Origin: Bacillota bacterium
GTDB lineage: Bacteria > Bacillota > Clostridia > Lachnospirales > Bianqueaceae
Assembly (NCBI GenBank): GCA_017620135.1
Contig: JAFZQZ010000019.1
Span: 1-60,257, forward strand
Reading direction: 5' to 3'
Length of the DNA stretch: 60,257 bases
How positions within the stretch are numbered: the first letter of the stretch is position 1; each line of letters starts with the position of its first letter. Both the position numbers and the translations under genes were made by a program. The notes under the pieces are model-generated. The model saw only the letters and a program-made list of their open reading frames with translations, searched no databases and had not been told where the DNA came from. Positions 53,444-60,257 of the stretch are shown one piece after another.

Positions 53444-55677
53444 TTTTTGATCCCCTGCAGGATACGGTTGAGAGACTTGATGCTTTCCTCATCCGCTCCA
53501 GCCTGTGTCAGCAGACTGATCAGAGACATCCTTCCCAGCATCATCTTCAGAAGCGGATTGTCTTTTACGCTTTCCGCTACATCACCGCGGGACGCCGCCG
53601 CTTTTTCCATCATGGCATTCACCACAGCACCGGCCTGCGGATGAGCCTGCAGTTCCCCGAGCGTATCCTGGACGGAGAAGGCTTCCGGATCCAGTTCGTC
53701 CGAATCGAACCAGTTGGTGACCTGAGAAGCTTTGTTATAGATATAATCCGGATTCGGTTCGGAGACTTTTCGTATGATGATCCGGTCCGTCAGACTGCCG
53801 CTCTTTGCCTCGATCGTATGTTCGCCTGAGATCGGTACGGTAAATTCAAAGATACGGTTTCCCTGCTGCGTTTCAAACAGTTTCCCGTCGACATACAGGC
53901 TGACGTCCGGCTGATTCGAATAGACTTTGATCTTCGTTTCATCCTCGGCGCGGTCCGTATAGCGGCTTCCGCACAGGTGGACGAACGGCTCCTTTTTATT
54001 CCAGTAGGCTTTATACAGGTAGAATGCATCCTTCTTCAGCTTCCGGTCGAAGGTCACCAGCCCTTTCTGGTTCTCGCCGTGTTTGCCGCCTTCATCTCGG
54101 CCGTCGGCCGCGAAGTCGAACATATTCCACATATGAGTCCCCCACAGCCAGGGCCGTTCTTCGATCATGCGGAGGATATGCTCGTGATAAATACATTCGT
54201 ATTCTTCCGTATAGTCTCCGCGCTGTGGATTTGAGGAGTGGAATGCTACATTCGTGTCCGCGCCGTATTCGGAAAAACCGATCGCCCGGTCCGGGAATTT
54301 CGCGTGATAGTCATCGAAGAAAGCTTCGTTCTGACTCAGTTCTCCCAGATACCATCCAAAATACAGGTTGTAACTGTTGACGTCCGGGATCTCCAGGATA
54401 GGGCTGTCCGTCTCGAGCATGAACACATTCGCCATAGTGGTCAGGCGGGTAGGATCCAGCCGGTGGCACAGGTCGTTAAGCATCCGATGGTTGTCAAGCA
54501 TGCTTTCGTCGACCGCGCTGGCTGCCGTGATCTCGTTCGAAAGACCCCACACTGCGATCGAAGGATGATTGTAGTTCTGAACGATCAGCTCTTCCATCTG
54601 GGAAAGCGTGTTAGCGGTCCCGCCGGGCATATGCATCGTGATATACGGGATCTCTGCCCATATGACCATACCGGTCTCATCGCACAGATCATAAAATTCC
54701 TGCGCGTGCTGATAGTGCGCCAGACGGATCGTGTTGGCACCTGTCTCACAGATGAGTGCCATGTCTTCCTGATGTTCCTTCAGGCTGAGCGCGTTGCCAA
54801 GCCCTTTACGATCCTGGTGGCGGCATACGCCTCTCAGCGGATAAAGTCTTCCGTTCAGGAAAAAGCCTTCGGAAGTGATCTGATAGCTGCGGCAGCCATA
54901 GCGGGACATGATCTCGTCGCCGGAGTTGAGCGTAACTTTCATGGTATAAAGATAAGGATCGTCCAGACCGTCCCACAGACGGACCGGATCCAGGTGGAAC
55001 TCGGCGGTCGCGTAGCTGTCTTCCACCGGGATCGTTACGCTCTGCCCGGCCGTTTCAAAGGTCGCGTACACGGTCTCTTCTCCCTTGTGTTCCACGTAGG
55101 CGGTCACCATCACGTCGCATGTCTTCTTCTCCAGATCCACCTTTGGGGTGATCCGAAGACCGCTGGTCCCCATATAGCCCAGCGCAAAGTGGACTGCCGG
55201 TACCTTGATCAGCCGGACGCTTCGGTAGATGCCGCCATAGAAGGTGAAGTCTGCCTTCTGAGGATACACTGTCTGGTTATCCTCGTTGGAGACGGCTGCA
55301 TAAAGCATATGTGGAGCACCGTCCGCGAAGCGGGTCAGATCCGCCCGGAAACGGCTGTAGCCGCCTGCGTGGGTAAGGATCTTTTCTTCATCTATATACA
55401 GGTCGCAGCTCATCGCCGCGCCGTCGAACTCGATATACACTCTTCCGCCCGTTTCTGAAGGTGCCAGTTCCTCCGCGCTCAGCTGCCGGATATACCAGCA
55501 GGTGCCGCGGTAATAATCATTGCCGCCGTCCTGTCCGTCCACCGCGTTCCAGGTATGCGGAAGCACTACAGGTTGTGCCTGCAGAGCTGAAAGGGCCTTC
55601 GGCTCTTTTACAGAATCTTTTGTGAACCGCCAGCCTTCCAATAAAGAATACACTTTCCTTCCTTGTGTATCGACCAT
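53440..55677 (-). CDS. GH2 beta-galactosidase/glucuronidase-family glycosidase
   Basis: A 745-residue retaining glycosidase with a sugar-binding N-terminal domain (VVLPHTWNAVDGQDGG), an immunoglobulin-like domain and a TIM barrel. The acid/base is E382 (AVWGLSNEIT) and the nucleophile E471 (IGFSEYGAD). I start it at ATG 55677, eight bases after GGAGG; an earlier frame start at 55692 lacks a ribosome site. The specificity (galactose, glucuronate or other) is not readable. A C-terminal helical tail follows a Big4-like domain. It leads the five-gene glycosidase operon under AraC control. Confidence 0.9.
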   Translation of the reverse strand: MVDTQGRKVYSLLEGWRFTKDSVKEPKALSALQAQPVVLPHTWNAVDGQDGGNDYYRGTCWYIRQLSAEELAPSETGGRVYIEFDGAAMSCDLYIDEEKILTHAGGYSRFRADLTRFADGAPHMLYAAVSNEDNQTVYPQKADFTFYGGIYRSVRLIKVPAVHFALGYMGTSGLRITPKVDLEKKTCDVMVTAYVEHKGEETVYATFETAGQSVTIPVEDSYATAEFHLDPVRLWDGLDDPYLYTMKVTLNSGDEIMSRYGCRSYQITSEGFFLNGRLYPLRGVCRHQDRKGLGNALSLKEHQEDMALICETGANTIRLAHYQHAQEFYDLCDETGMVIWAEIPYITMHMPGGTANTLSQMEELIVQNYNHPSIAVWGLSNEITAASAVDESMLDNHRMLNDLCHRLDPTRLTTMANVFMLETDSPILEIPDVNSYNLYFGWYLGELSQNEAFFDDYHAKFPDRAIGFSEYGADTNVAFHSSNPQRGDYTEEYECIYHEHILRMIEERPWLWGTHMWNMFDFAADGRDEGGKHGENQKGLVTFDRKLKKDAFYLYKAYWNKKEPFVHLCGSRYTDRAEDETKIKVYSNQPDVSLYVDGKLFETQQGNRIFEFTVPISGEHTIEAKSGSLTDRIIIRKVSEPNPDYIYNKASQVTNWFDSDELDPEAFSVQDTLGELQAHPQAGAVVNAMMEKAAASRGDVAESVKDNPLLKMMLGRMSLISLLTQAGADEESIKSLNRILQGIKK

Positions 55678-55712
55678 GATCCGTACCTCCAAATATCTGA
55701 TTGATTACTGTC

Positions 55713-55772
55713 AGTATATCATAAGCCGGGTGAGTATGATAGAAACTATATGCGTTTGATAGAATATTTATG
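55713..55772 (-). promoter_or_regulatory. glycosidase-operon promoter with paired AraC operator
   Basis: Reading the minus strand, half-sites CATAAATATTCTATCA (55772-55757) and CATATAGTTTCTATCA (55752-55737) repeat at a 20-base period. The second covers the -35 position, and the -10 TATACT (55718-55713) follows after 18 bases. The same arrangement is found at the symporter promoter. The first half-site overlaps the last codons of the AraC gene. Confidence 0.78.
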
Positions 55773-56970
55773 TCTTTGTCTCACCGGTCCCTGTCCGGTA
55801 CTGTGTAGGCGTCATCCCATACAGCTTCCTGAACACTTTGACAAAGTAGTTATTGTCGAGATAACCCACGTAAGCAGAGATCTCCTGCACGGGCATATCA
55901 CTGCTTTTGAGAAGAGATGCCGCCTCTTCACAGCGCAGAGTCGTGACATACTGGGAAATACTCATTCCGACTTCCTTTGAAAAAGTACGGGAGAGATGGG
56001 AAGGAGACATTCCGACGTGCTCCGCCAGCTGCGGCAGGCTCATATCCTGTGAATAGTTATGGCGCAGGGTATCAGCTGCTTTCCGAATCGGCGCGGAATA
56101 ATTGCCCAGTCGGCTTCTGGCGCGGTCTACCGCTTCCGCAAGTTCGACACACATATTCCGTATGACCTGCATTTTTCTCATCGCAGTGGTTTCTGACAGC
56201 ATTTTCTGCACAGCGCGCTGTGTGATCTCGTTGATCTCCACTACGGAAGCTCCGCCGTTTTCCGCTGCCTTCCTCGCCATCGTTCGCAGGATCGCCGCCG
56301 AGACATTGATATCCTGATAGATCGCGCTGGTATACCGTTTGTCCCGGACTCCGGCCGCAGCCATTTGGTCATGAGTGATCAGTACATGCTCCACATCGCC
56401 TTTTTCGATCGTACGCAGAAACTGATTCTCCAGTTCATATCGCATGTATACGCTGCTGTAGTCCAGACTTTCCTGATAATCCTGCGCAGGAAGACGGTGT
56501 GTATCCGGATAGTCATCGATACGGGCCAGATCGAGTGCCCCCATATCCGGTAAAAAGGCCTGACTGCACGCGAGGATCGCTTCGATTGCACGCGTCACGC
56601 TGCAAAGAGGAAATGTACTGTAATACAGGCGGATCGATTCCTCGTGAGAGCCTGGAAGACCGGCGGAAAGCATCAGCCGGCGTATGTGTTCCACGTCAAA
56701 TTCCCTTCGGACAAAAGGGCCGATGATCATGGGCGTCCCATCCAGTAAAAAAAGCAGTAAGCAGATGCCCAGTCGATCCCTGAACTCATAAAGGATACCG
56801 GGTTTTATTCCCTGAACCAATGACTGCATGACATCCGCCTGGAACATTGGCTGCAGCGCCTGATGATAACAGTATTTTTCTTCTGTCATCTGAAGAAAAG
56901 ACCGATCCGCATCGCAAACATTGACATGCAGCAGATTCTTCAATACGGAACAGAACAGTTCTCGATCCAT
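55768..56970 (-). CDS. AraC-family activator of the glycosidase/symporter region
   Basis: A 400-residue regulator. The N-terminal 170 residues resemble a PocR-like sensory domain (KNLLHVNVCDADRSFLQMT and GTPMIIGPFVRREFDVE), and the middle is helical. The C-terminal 100 residues hold two helix-turn-helix units (LPQLAEHVGMSPSHLSRTF and VQEISAYVGYLDNNYF, ending TPTQYR). It lies between the GH operon and a GPH symporter, and both promoters carry the same two half-sites. Its own promoter spans the symporter operator, suggesting autoregulation. Confidence 0.88.
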   Translation of the reverse strand: MDRELFCSVLKNLLHVNVCDADRSFLQMTEEKYCYHQALQPMFQADVMQSLVQGIKPGILYEFRDRLGICLLLFLLDGTPMIIGPFVRREFDVEHIRRLMLSAGLPGSHEESIRLYYSTFPLCSVTRAIEAILACSQAFLPDMGALDLARIDDYPDTHRLPAQDYQESLDYSSVYMRYELENQFLRTIEKGDVEHVLITHDQMAAAGVRDKRYTSAIYQDINVSAAILRTMARKAAENGGASVVEINEITQRAVQKMLSETTAMRKMQVIRNMCVELAEAVDRARSRLGNYSAPIRKAADTLRHNYSQDMSLPQLAEHVGMSPSHLSRTFSKEVGMSISQYVTTLRCEEAASLLKSSDMPVQEISAYVGYLDNNYFVKVFRKLYGMTPTQYRTGTGETKT

Positions 56971-56990
56971 TTTTTTCCCCTTAAAACTGA

Positions 56991-57026
56991 CATATTTTTT
57001 CTAATACTAACATATCTTTTCTATCA
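56991..57026 (+). promoter_or_regulatory. paired AraC operator at the symporter promoter
   Basis: Half-sites CATATTTTTTCTAATA (56991-57006) and CATATCTTTTCTATCA (57011-57026) repeat with a 20-base period; the longer 20-base units match at 16 positions. The second box ends 19 bases before the -10 TATGAT (57046-57051). Confidence 0.78.
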
Positions 57027-57032
57027 CCGCAA
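57004..57032 (-). promoter_or_regulatory. promoter of the AraC activator gene
   Basis: Minus-strand -35 TTGCGG (57032-57027), 17-base spacer and -10 TAGTAT (57009-57004). The spacer is largely filled by the second operator half-site, so bound activator should block this promoter. Confidence 0.6.
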
Positions 57033-57045
57033 GTAGTTCCTGCAG

Positions 57046-57051
57046 TATGAT
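57046..57051 (+). promoter_or_regulatory. -10 box of the GPH symporter gene
   Basis: TATGAT with no good -35; the AraC half-site takes the -35 position, as usual for an activated promoter. Confidence 0.6.
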
Positions 57052-57098
57052 AGAGTCACAAAAAAAGGAACGATAAACAGTAAACGGAGGAACCGAAC

Positions 57099-58643
57099 AT
57101 GGCAAAACAAAACACAGCCGAGCAGCAGACCAGCGGGATCCAGTACCGCCGGGCGAAAACATGGCACATCGCCCTGAGCCAGATGACAGGTATCATGCAG
57201 ATGGCATTTTACGTGCTCCTGGGCTACGCCGCCTATATCGGCAATCTTGGCTTCGCGATCACCACTGCGCTGGTAGGCGTACTGATCACCATCTCACGTG
57301 TATTTGACAGCGTCACCGACCCGATCATCGCACTGCTGATCGAGAAATTCAATTCCAAACACGGCAAGATGCGCTTCTTCCTGTTCATCGGCTGGCTGTT
57401 CATGGCCGGTGCGACCACACTGATGTGCAACGTTTTTGCCGGAAAATTCAGTTTCGGTGCGGACGAAATGGTATCCAACCCGAAAGGCGTCCTTGTATTT
57501 ATCCTGATCTATGCGCTGTATATTATCGGTTATACGTTCACAAGCTGCACCGGCGCGCTCACAGGCAACATCCTGACGAACGATCCGAAGCAGCGTCCGA
57601 CCATCGGTGTCTGGTCTACGATCTATTCCTATCTTTCTCCCATGATCGTCGCCGGCGTCATGACGACGGTTCTGCTAAAAAAATTCGGTGTCCCCTTTGT
57701 CAATGAAGCAGGAAATACGGACTTCAACTGGACCGTTCAAGTATTCCAGATGTCCAACTTCCTCGTGATCGGTGTTTCTTTCATCGCTCTCGTCCTGACC
57801 TGCATCGGCCTTACGCCTTATGATAAGCCCGAAAACTTTGTAGGTATCAAAAAGAACCAGACGCCCACACTGAAAGAAATGTTCGCTCTCCTTAAGGAGA
57901 ACAAAGAACTTGGCCGTTACATCGTAGCAGCCAGTTCCGACAAACTGGCTCAGACCGTCGGCGGTCAGTCTGTGATCGTCACCCTTCTTTACGGCGTACT
58001 TCTTGGTTCTATGATCGGCTCCTCGATCGTTTCCATCATCGCGATGCTTCCTTCGATCATTTTCGCGATCTTAGGCGCCAGGATGGCCGGTAAAAAAGGC
58101 AACAAAGTCGTCATGGTCAAATGGACCTGGGTCTGCATCTTCTGGAACATCGCTTTCACACTGTTCCTGTTGTTCGTCCCTGCCAAGAGTGCCGGCGGAA
58201 TCGGTATTGCGCTCCTCCTGTTCTTCCTTCTGATGCTTGGCAACAACGCGCTCAAGATGATCGTTTCCACCGCGACCAACGCCATGCGTATGGATATCGT
58301 CGATTATGAACTGTACCGTTCCGGCAACTATCTGCCGGCTACAGTCAGCGCGGTCTACTCTTTCATCGATAAAATGATCAGCGCTCTCGCGCCGATGCTG
58401 GCCACACTGCTCATCGGACTCGTCGGCTATACCGGTTCACGGATCCCTCAGGGCACAGATGCACTGACTCCGGGCATCCGCATCATCACGGTCGTTCTGT
58501 TCTGCGGCTTCCCGATCCTCGGCTGGATCTGCACGCTGCTGGCTATGAAGAACTTCTCCCTGACGAAAGAGAAAATGGAAGAGATCCAGATCTCTATCGC
58601 TGCTCAGAAATCAGAAGCCGTCGAAGAAGCCTCCGAAGAATGA
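57099..58643 (+). CDS. GPH-family sugar:cation symporter
   Basis: A 514-residue membrane protein with about twelve helices. It matches glycoside-pentoside-hexuronide:cation symporters, with the family motif ISRVFDSVTDPIIALLIEK in the first half and the KHGKMRFFLFIG loop. The C-terminal 40 residues are acidic and cytoplasmic. Such carriers take up glycosides or oligosaccharides with sodium or protons. It shares operator boxes with the glycosidase operon, so it is very likely the uptake step for those substrates. AACGGAGGAACC precedes the ATG. Confidence 0.92.
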   Translation: MAKQNTAEQQTSGIQYRRAKTWHIALSQMTGIMQMAFYVLLGYAAYIGNLGFAITTALVGVLITISRVFDSVTDPIIALLIEKFNSKHGKMRFFLFIGWLFMAGATTLMCNVFAGKFSFGADEMVSNPKGVLVFILIYALYIIGYTFTSCTGALTGNILTNDPKQRPTIGVWSTIYSYLSPMIVAGVMTTVLLKKFGVPFVNEAGNTDFNWTVQVFQMSNFLVIGVSFIALVLTCIGLTPYDKPENFVGIKKNQTPTLKEMFALLKENKELGRYIVAASSDKLAQTVGGQSVIVTLLYGVLLGSMIGSSIVSIIAMLPSIIFAILGARMAGKKGNKVVMVKWTWVCIFWNIAFTLFLLFVPAKSAGGIGIALLLFFLLMLGNNALKMIVSTATNAMRMDIVDYELYRSGNYLPATVSAVYSFIDKMISALAPMLATLLIGLVGYTGSRIPQGTDALTPGIRIITVVLFCGFPILGWICTLLAMKNFSLTKEKMEEIQISIAAQKSEAVEEASEE

Positions 58644-58662
58644 TCCCTGCTCCGTACACTGT

Positions 58663-58692
58663 GCGCCTGCGTTTTTTCGCAGGCGCTTTTTT
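58663..58692 (+). terminator. terminator of the symporter gene
   Basis: A perfect 9-base-pair stem GCGCCTGCG / CGCAGGCGC with a T6 loop, then TTTTTT. Confidence 0.93.
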
Positions 58693-58693
58693 A

Positions 58694-58722
58694 TTGCAAA
58701 AACCTATTTCAAGTGATAGAAT
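58694..58722 (+). promoter_or_regulatory. promoter of the tdk-deoC-deoD operon
   Basis: -35 TTGCAA (58694-58699), 17-base spacer, -10 TAGAAT (58717-58722), starting directly after the terminator. Confidence 0.75.
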
Positions 58723-58766
58723 CAGTCTTATATCAGACATATATGACAGAAAGGATCCTCCGGATC

Positions 58767-59390
58767 ATGGCAAAACTGTATTTTAAATTCGGTGCGATGG
58801 GCTCATCCAAGACAGCTCAGGCGCTGATGACCAAATTCAATTATGAAGAAAAAGGCAAGAGCGTGCTGCTGATCAAACCGGCGACCGACACCCGGGACGA
58901 TACCGTGGATGAAAACGGTAATGTCCATACGGTCGTGCGTTCACGGATCGGCCTGTTCCAGGAAGCGCTTGCCGTGGGTCCGTCTGTGGATATCCGTGAA
59001 TTCTACCACCGGCAGAACGAACTGGTTCATCTTGATGTCGTCATTTGTGATGAATGCCAGTTCCTGACGCCCGATCAGGTCAGTCAGATGAAGGACCTCG
59101 CCGATCTGGACGACGTACCGGTACTCTGCTTCGGTCTTCGCGCGGATTTCCAGACAAAGCTTTTCCCCGGATCCAAGCGGCTCTTTGAGATCGCGGATTC
59201 CATCACGGAGATCAAATCTGTCTGTCGCTGCGGCAGAAAAGCGACCGTCAACGCCCGTTTCGACGATAACGGACAAATCATCGTCGAAGGCGCGCAGGTA
59301 GTCCTCGGCGGCAACGACCGCTATGAAGGACTGTGCTACAACTGTTATCGTAAACTGATCCGTGAAAGCGGACAAAAACTCATATATTAA
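58767..59390 (+). CDS. tdk: thymidine kinase
   Basis: A 207-residue type II thymidine kinase that phosphorylates thymidine with ATP. P-loop GAMGSSKT, the catalytic DECQF motif, and a zinc-binding pair of CxxC-like elements (CRCGRKA, CYNCYRK) are visible. I start at [12 protein letters not shown] (58767), which matches family length; the frame is open 18 codons earlier but the promoter lies there. It is 14-17 bases before deoC. Confidence 0.95.
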   Translation: MAKLYFKFGAMGSSKTAQALMTKFNYEEKGKSVLLIKPATDTRDDTVDENGNVHTVVRSRIGLFQEALAVGPSVDIREFYHRQNELVHLDVVICDECQFLTPDQVSQMKDLADLDDVPVLCFGLRADFQTKLFPGSKRLFEIADSITEIKSVCRCGRKATVNARFDDNGQIIVEGAQVVLGGNDRYEGLCYNCYRKLIRESGQKLIY

Positions 59391-59407
59391 TATCCAAGGA
59401 GGTCATG

Positions 59408-60076
59408 ATGGAACTGAAAGAGATTCTCTCAAAAGTCGACCATACCCTGCTCTCCCAATCCGCGACCTGGGATGATATCCGGGCGATCGTCGACGACGGC
59501 ATCAAGTATGAAACGGCTTCTGTCTGTATTCCGGCATCCTATGTCAAACAGGCTGCCGAATACGCGAAGGGACGTGTCAAGATCTGCACGGTCATCGGGT
59601 TCCCGAACGGCTATTCCACCACGCCGGTCAAGGTTTTCGAGGCGGCAGACGCCATCGAAAACGGAGCGGACGAAGTCGATATGGTCATCAATATCGGCTG
59701 GCTGAAAGACAAACGCTACGAAGATCTTTTAAATGAGATCCGTGACATCAAAGCGGCCTGCGAGGATCATATCCTGAAGGTCATTATTGAGACCTGCCTG
59801 CTGACCGAAGAAGAAAAGATCAAAATGTGTGAGATCGTCTCCGCTTCCGGAGCCGATTATATCAAAACTTCCACCGGTTTCTCCACCGGCGGCGCTACCA
59901 AGGAAGATGTAGCGCTCTTCGCGAAGCACGTTGCCCCGCATGTGAAGATCAAAGCGGCCGGCGGCATCAGTTCTCTTCAGGACGCGGAAGATTTCGTGGC
60001 GCTCGGCGCGTCCAGACTCGGAACCAGCCGTATCGTCAAGATCGTCAAGGGTCTGGATACCGGATCCGGATATTAA
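59408..60076 (+). CDS. deoC: deoxyribose-phosphate aldolase
   Basis: A 222-residue class I aldolase that cleaves 2-deoxyribose-5-phosphate into glyceraldehyde-3-phosphate and acetaldehyde. The Schiff-base lysine is in [15 protein letters not shown], a second in VKIKAAGGI, with the aspartate in [12 protein letters not shown] 59408 has the better spacing to GGAGG; ATG 59405 would add one residue. It links nucleoside breakdown to glycolysis. Confidence 0.96.
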   Translation: MELKEILSKVDHTLLSQSATWDDIRAIVDDGIKYETASVCIPASYVKQAAEYAKGRVKICTVIGFPNGYSTTPVKVFEAADAIENGADEVDMVINIGWLKDKRYEDLLNEIRDIKAACEDHILKVIIETCLLTEEEKIKMCEIVSASGADYIKTSTGFSTGGATKEDVALFAKHVAPHVKIKAAGGISSLQDAEDFVALGASRLGTSRIVKIVKGLDTGSGY

Positions 60077-60093
60077 ACAGGAGGTAATTTTTC

Positions 60094-60257
60094 ATGGCTC
60101 TTTATCCCACCCCTCACATCAACGCAAAGCCGGAAGACTTTGCTAAAACTGTCCTGATGCCCGGTGATCCGCTCCGTTCCAAATTCATCGCGGAGACTTT
60201 CCTGGAAAACCCGGTGCTGGTCAACAATGTCCGCGGCGTCAACGGCTATACCGGAAC
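60094..60257 (+). CDS. deoD: purine-nucleoside phosphorylase, 3' end missing
   Basis: The first 54 residues of a PNP/UDP family enzyme. [20 protein letters not shown] followed by [16 protein letters not shown] is the typical start of DeoD, with the phosphate-binding GDPLR. It phosphorolyses purine nucleosides. AGGAGG precedes the start, 17 bases after deoC. The gene runs off the window. Confidence 0.93.
   Translation, partial: MALYPTPHINAKPEDFAKTVLMPGDPLRSKFIAETFLENPVLVNNVRGVNGYTG

Overview
The window looks like a chromosomal segment of an anaerobic, gut-type low-to-mid GC Bacillota (Clostridia or Erysipelotrichia-like). This rests on consensus housekeeping-type promoters, strong GGAGG ribosome sites, an acetyl-branch lysine cassette (DapH), AsnA, a GPH sugar symporter, an oxygen-sensitive radical SAM maturase, and many AraC regulators. 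I cannot place it to genus from sequence alone. I saw no rRNA, tRNA, CRISPR, phage or insertion-sequence gene. No gap between genes exceeds about 200 bases, so the window is tightly packed, with many ATGA start/stop overlaps.

Layout. 0-6.2 kb: end of an EamA transporter, asnA, an AbrB/ABC transporter operon and the tldE-tldD peptidase pair. 6.3-9.9 kb: a four-gene unit of DegT-type PLP enzyme, an apparent half-length DegT relative, a dienelactone hydrolase interrupted by an amber codon, and an anaerobic sulfatase-maturase-type radical SAM protein. 9.9-17.8 kb: a 1403-residue FecR/YDG-repeat lipoprotein below an unusual three-gene sensory system (membrane sensor, histidine kinase, LuxR-type regulator). 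17.9-25.3 kb: two Gfo/Idh/MocA oxidoreductases, a dapH-lysA-M20 lysine cassette and a TIM-barrel/beta-propeller fusion. 25.4-28.5 kb: AraC regulator with MATE exporter, and a second AraC regulator. 28.6-32.4 kb: rhamnose-type operon rhaB, AraA/FucI-like isomerase, rhaD. 32.5-35.7 kb: three overlapping lipoprotein genes, one VanX-like, plus an unknown cytoplasmic protein. 35.9-46.0 kb: heterodimeric ABC exporter, glyA, a YdjGHI-like membrane-stress trio, gpmI. 46.1-58.6 kb: five-gene glycosidase operon (GH2, TIM-barrel epimerase, GH78, GH43-discoidin, GH43-esterase), its AraC regulator and a GPH symporter. 58.7 kb to the end: tdk, deoC and the start of deoD for nucleoside salvage.

How the genes work together. 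The 46-58 kb block reads as an import-then-digest system. The GPH symporter would bring in a decorated oligosaccharide; the glycosidases have no signal peptides and would trim it in the cytoplasm. The rhamnosidase (GH78) would release rhamnose for the rhaB/isomerase/rhaD operon 20 kb away. The symporter and the glycosidase operon carry the same paired operator (core TTCTATCA, 20-base period) at the same distance from their -10 boxes, so the intervening AraC protein very probably controls both and itself. The most notable oddities are this operator pair, the GH43-esterase and TIM-propeller fusions, the half-length DegT relative, the amber codon in the hydrolase, and the rhamnose operon without a RhaA-type isomerase.
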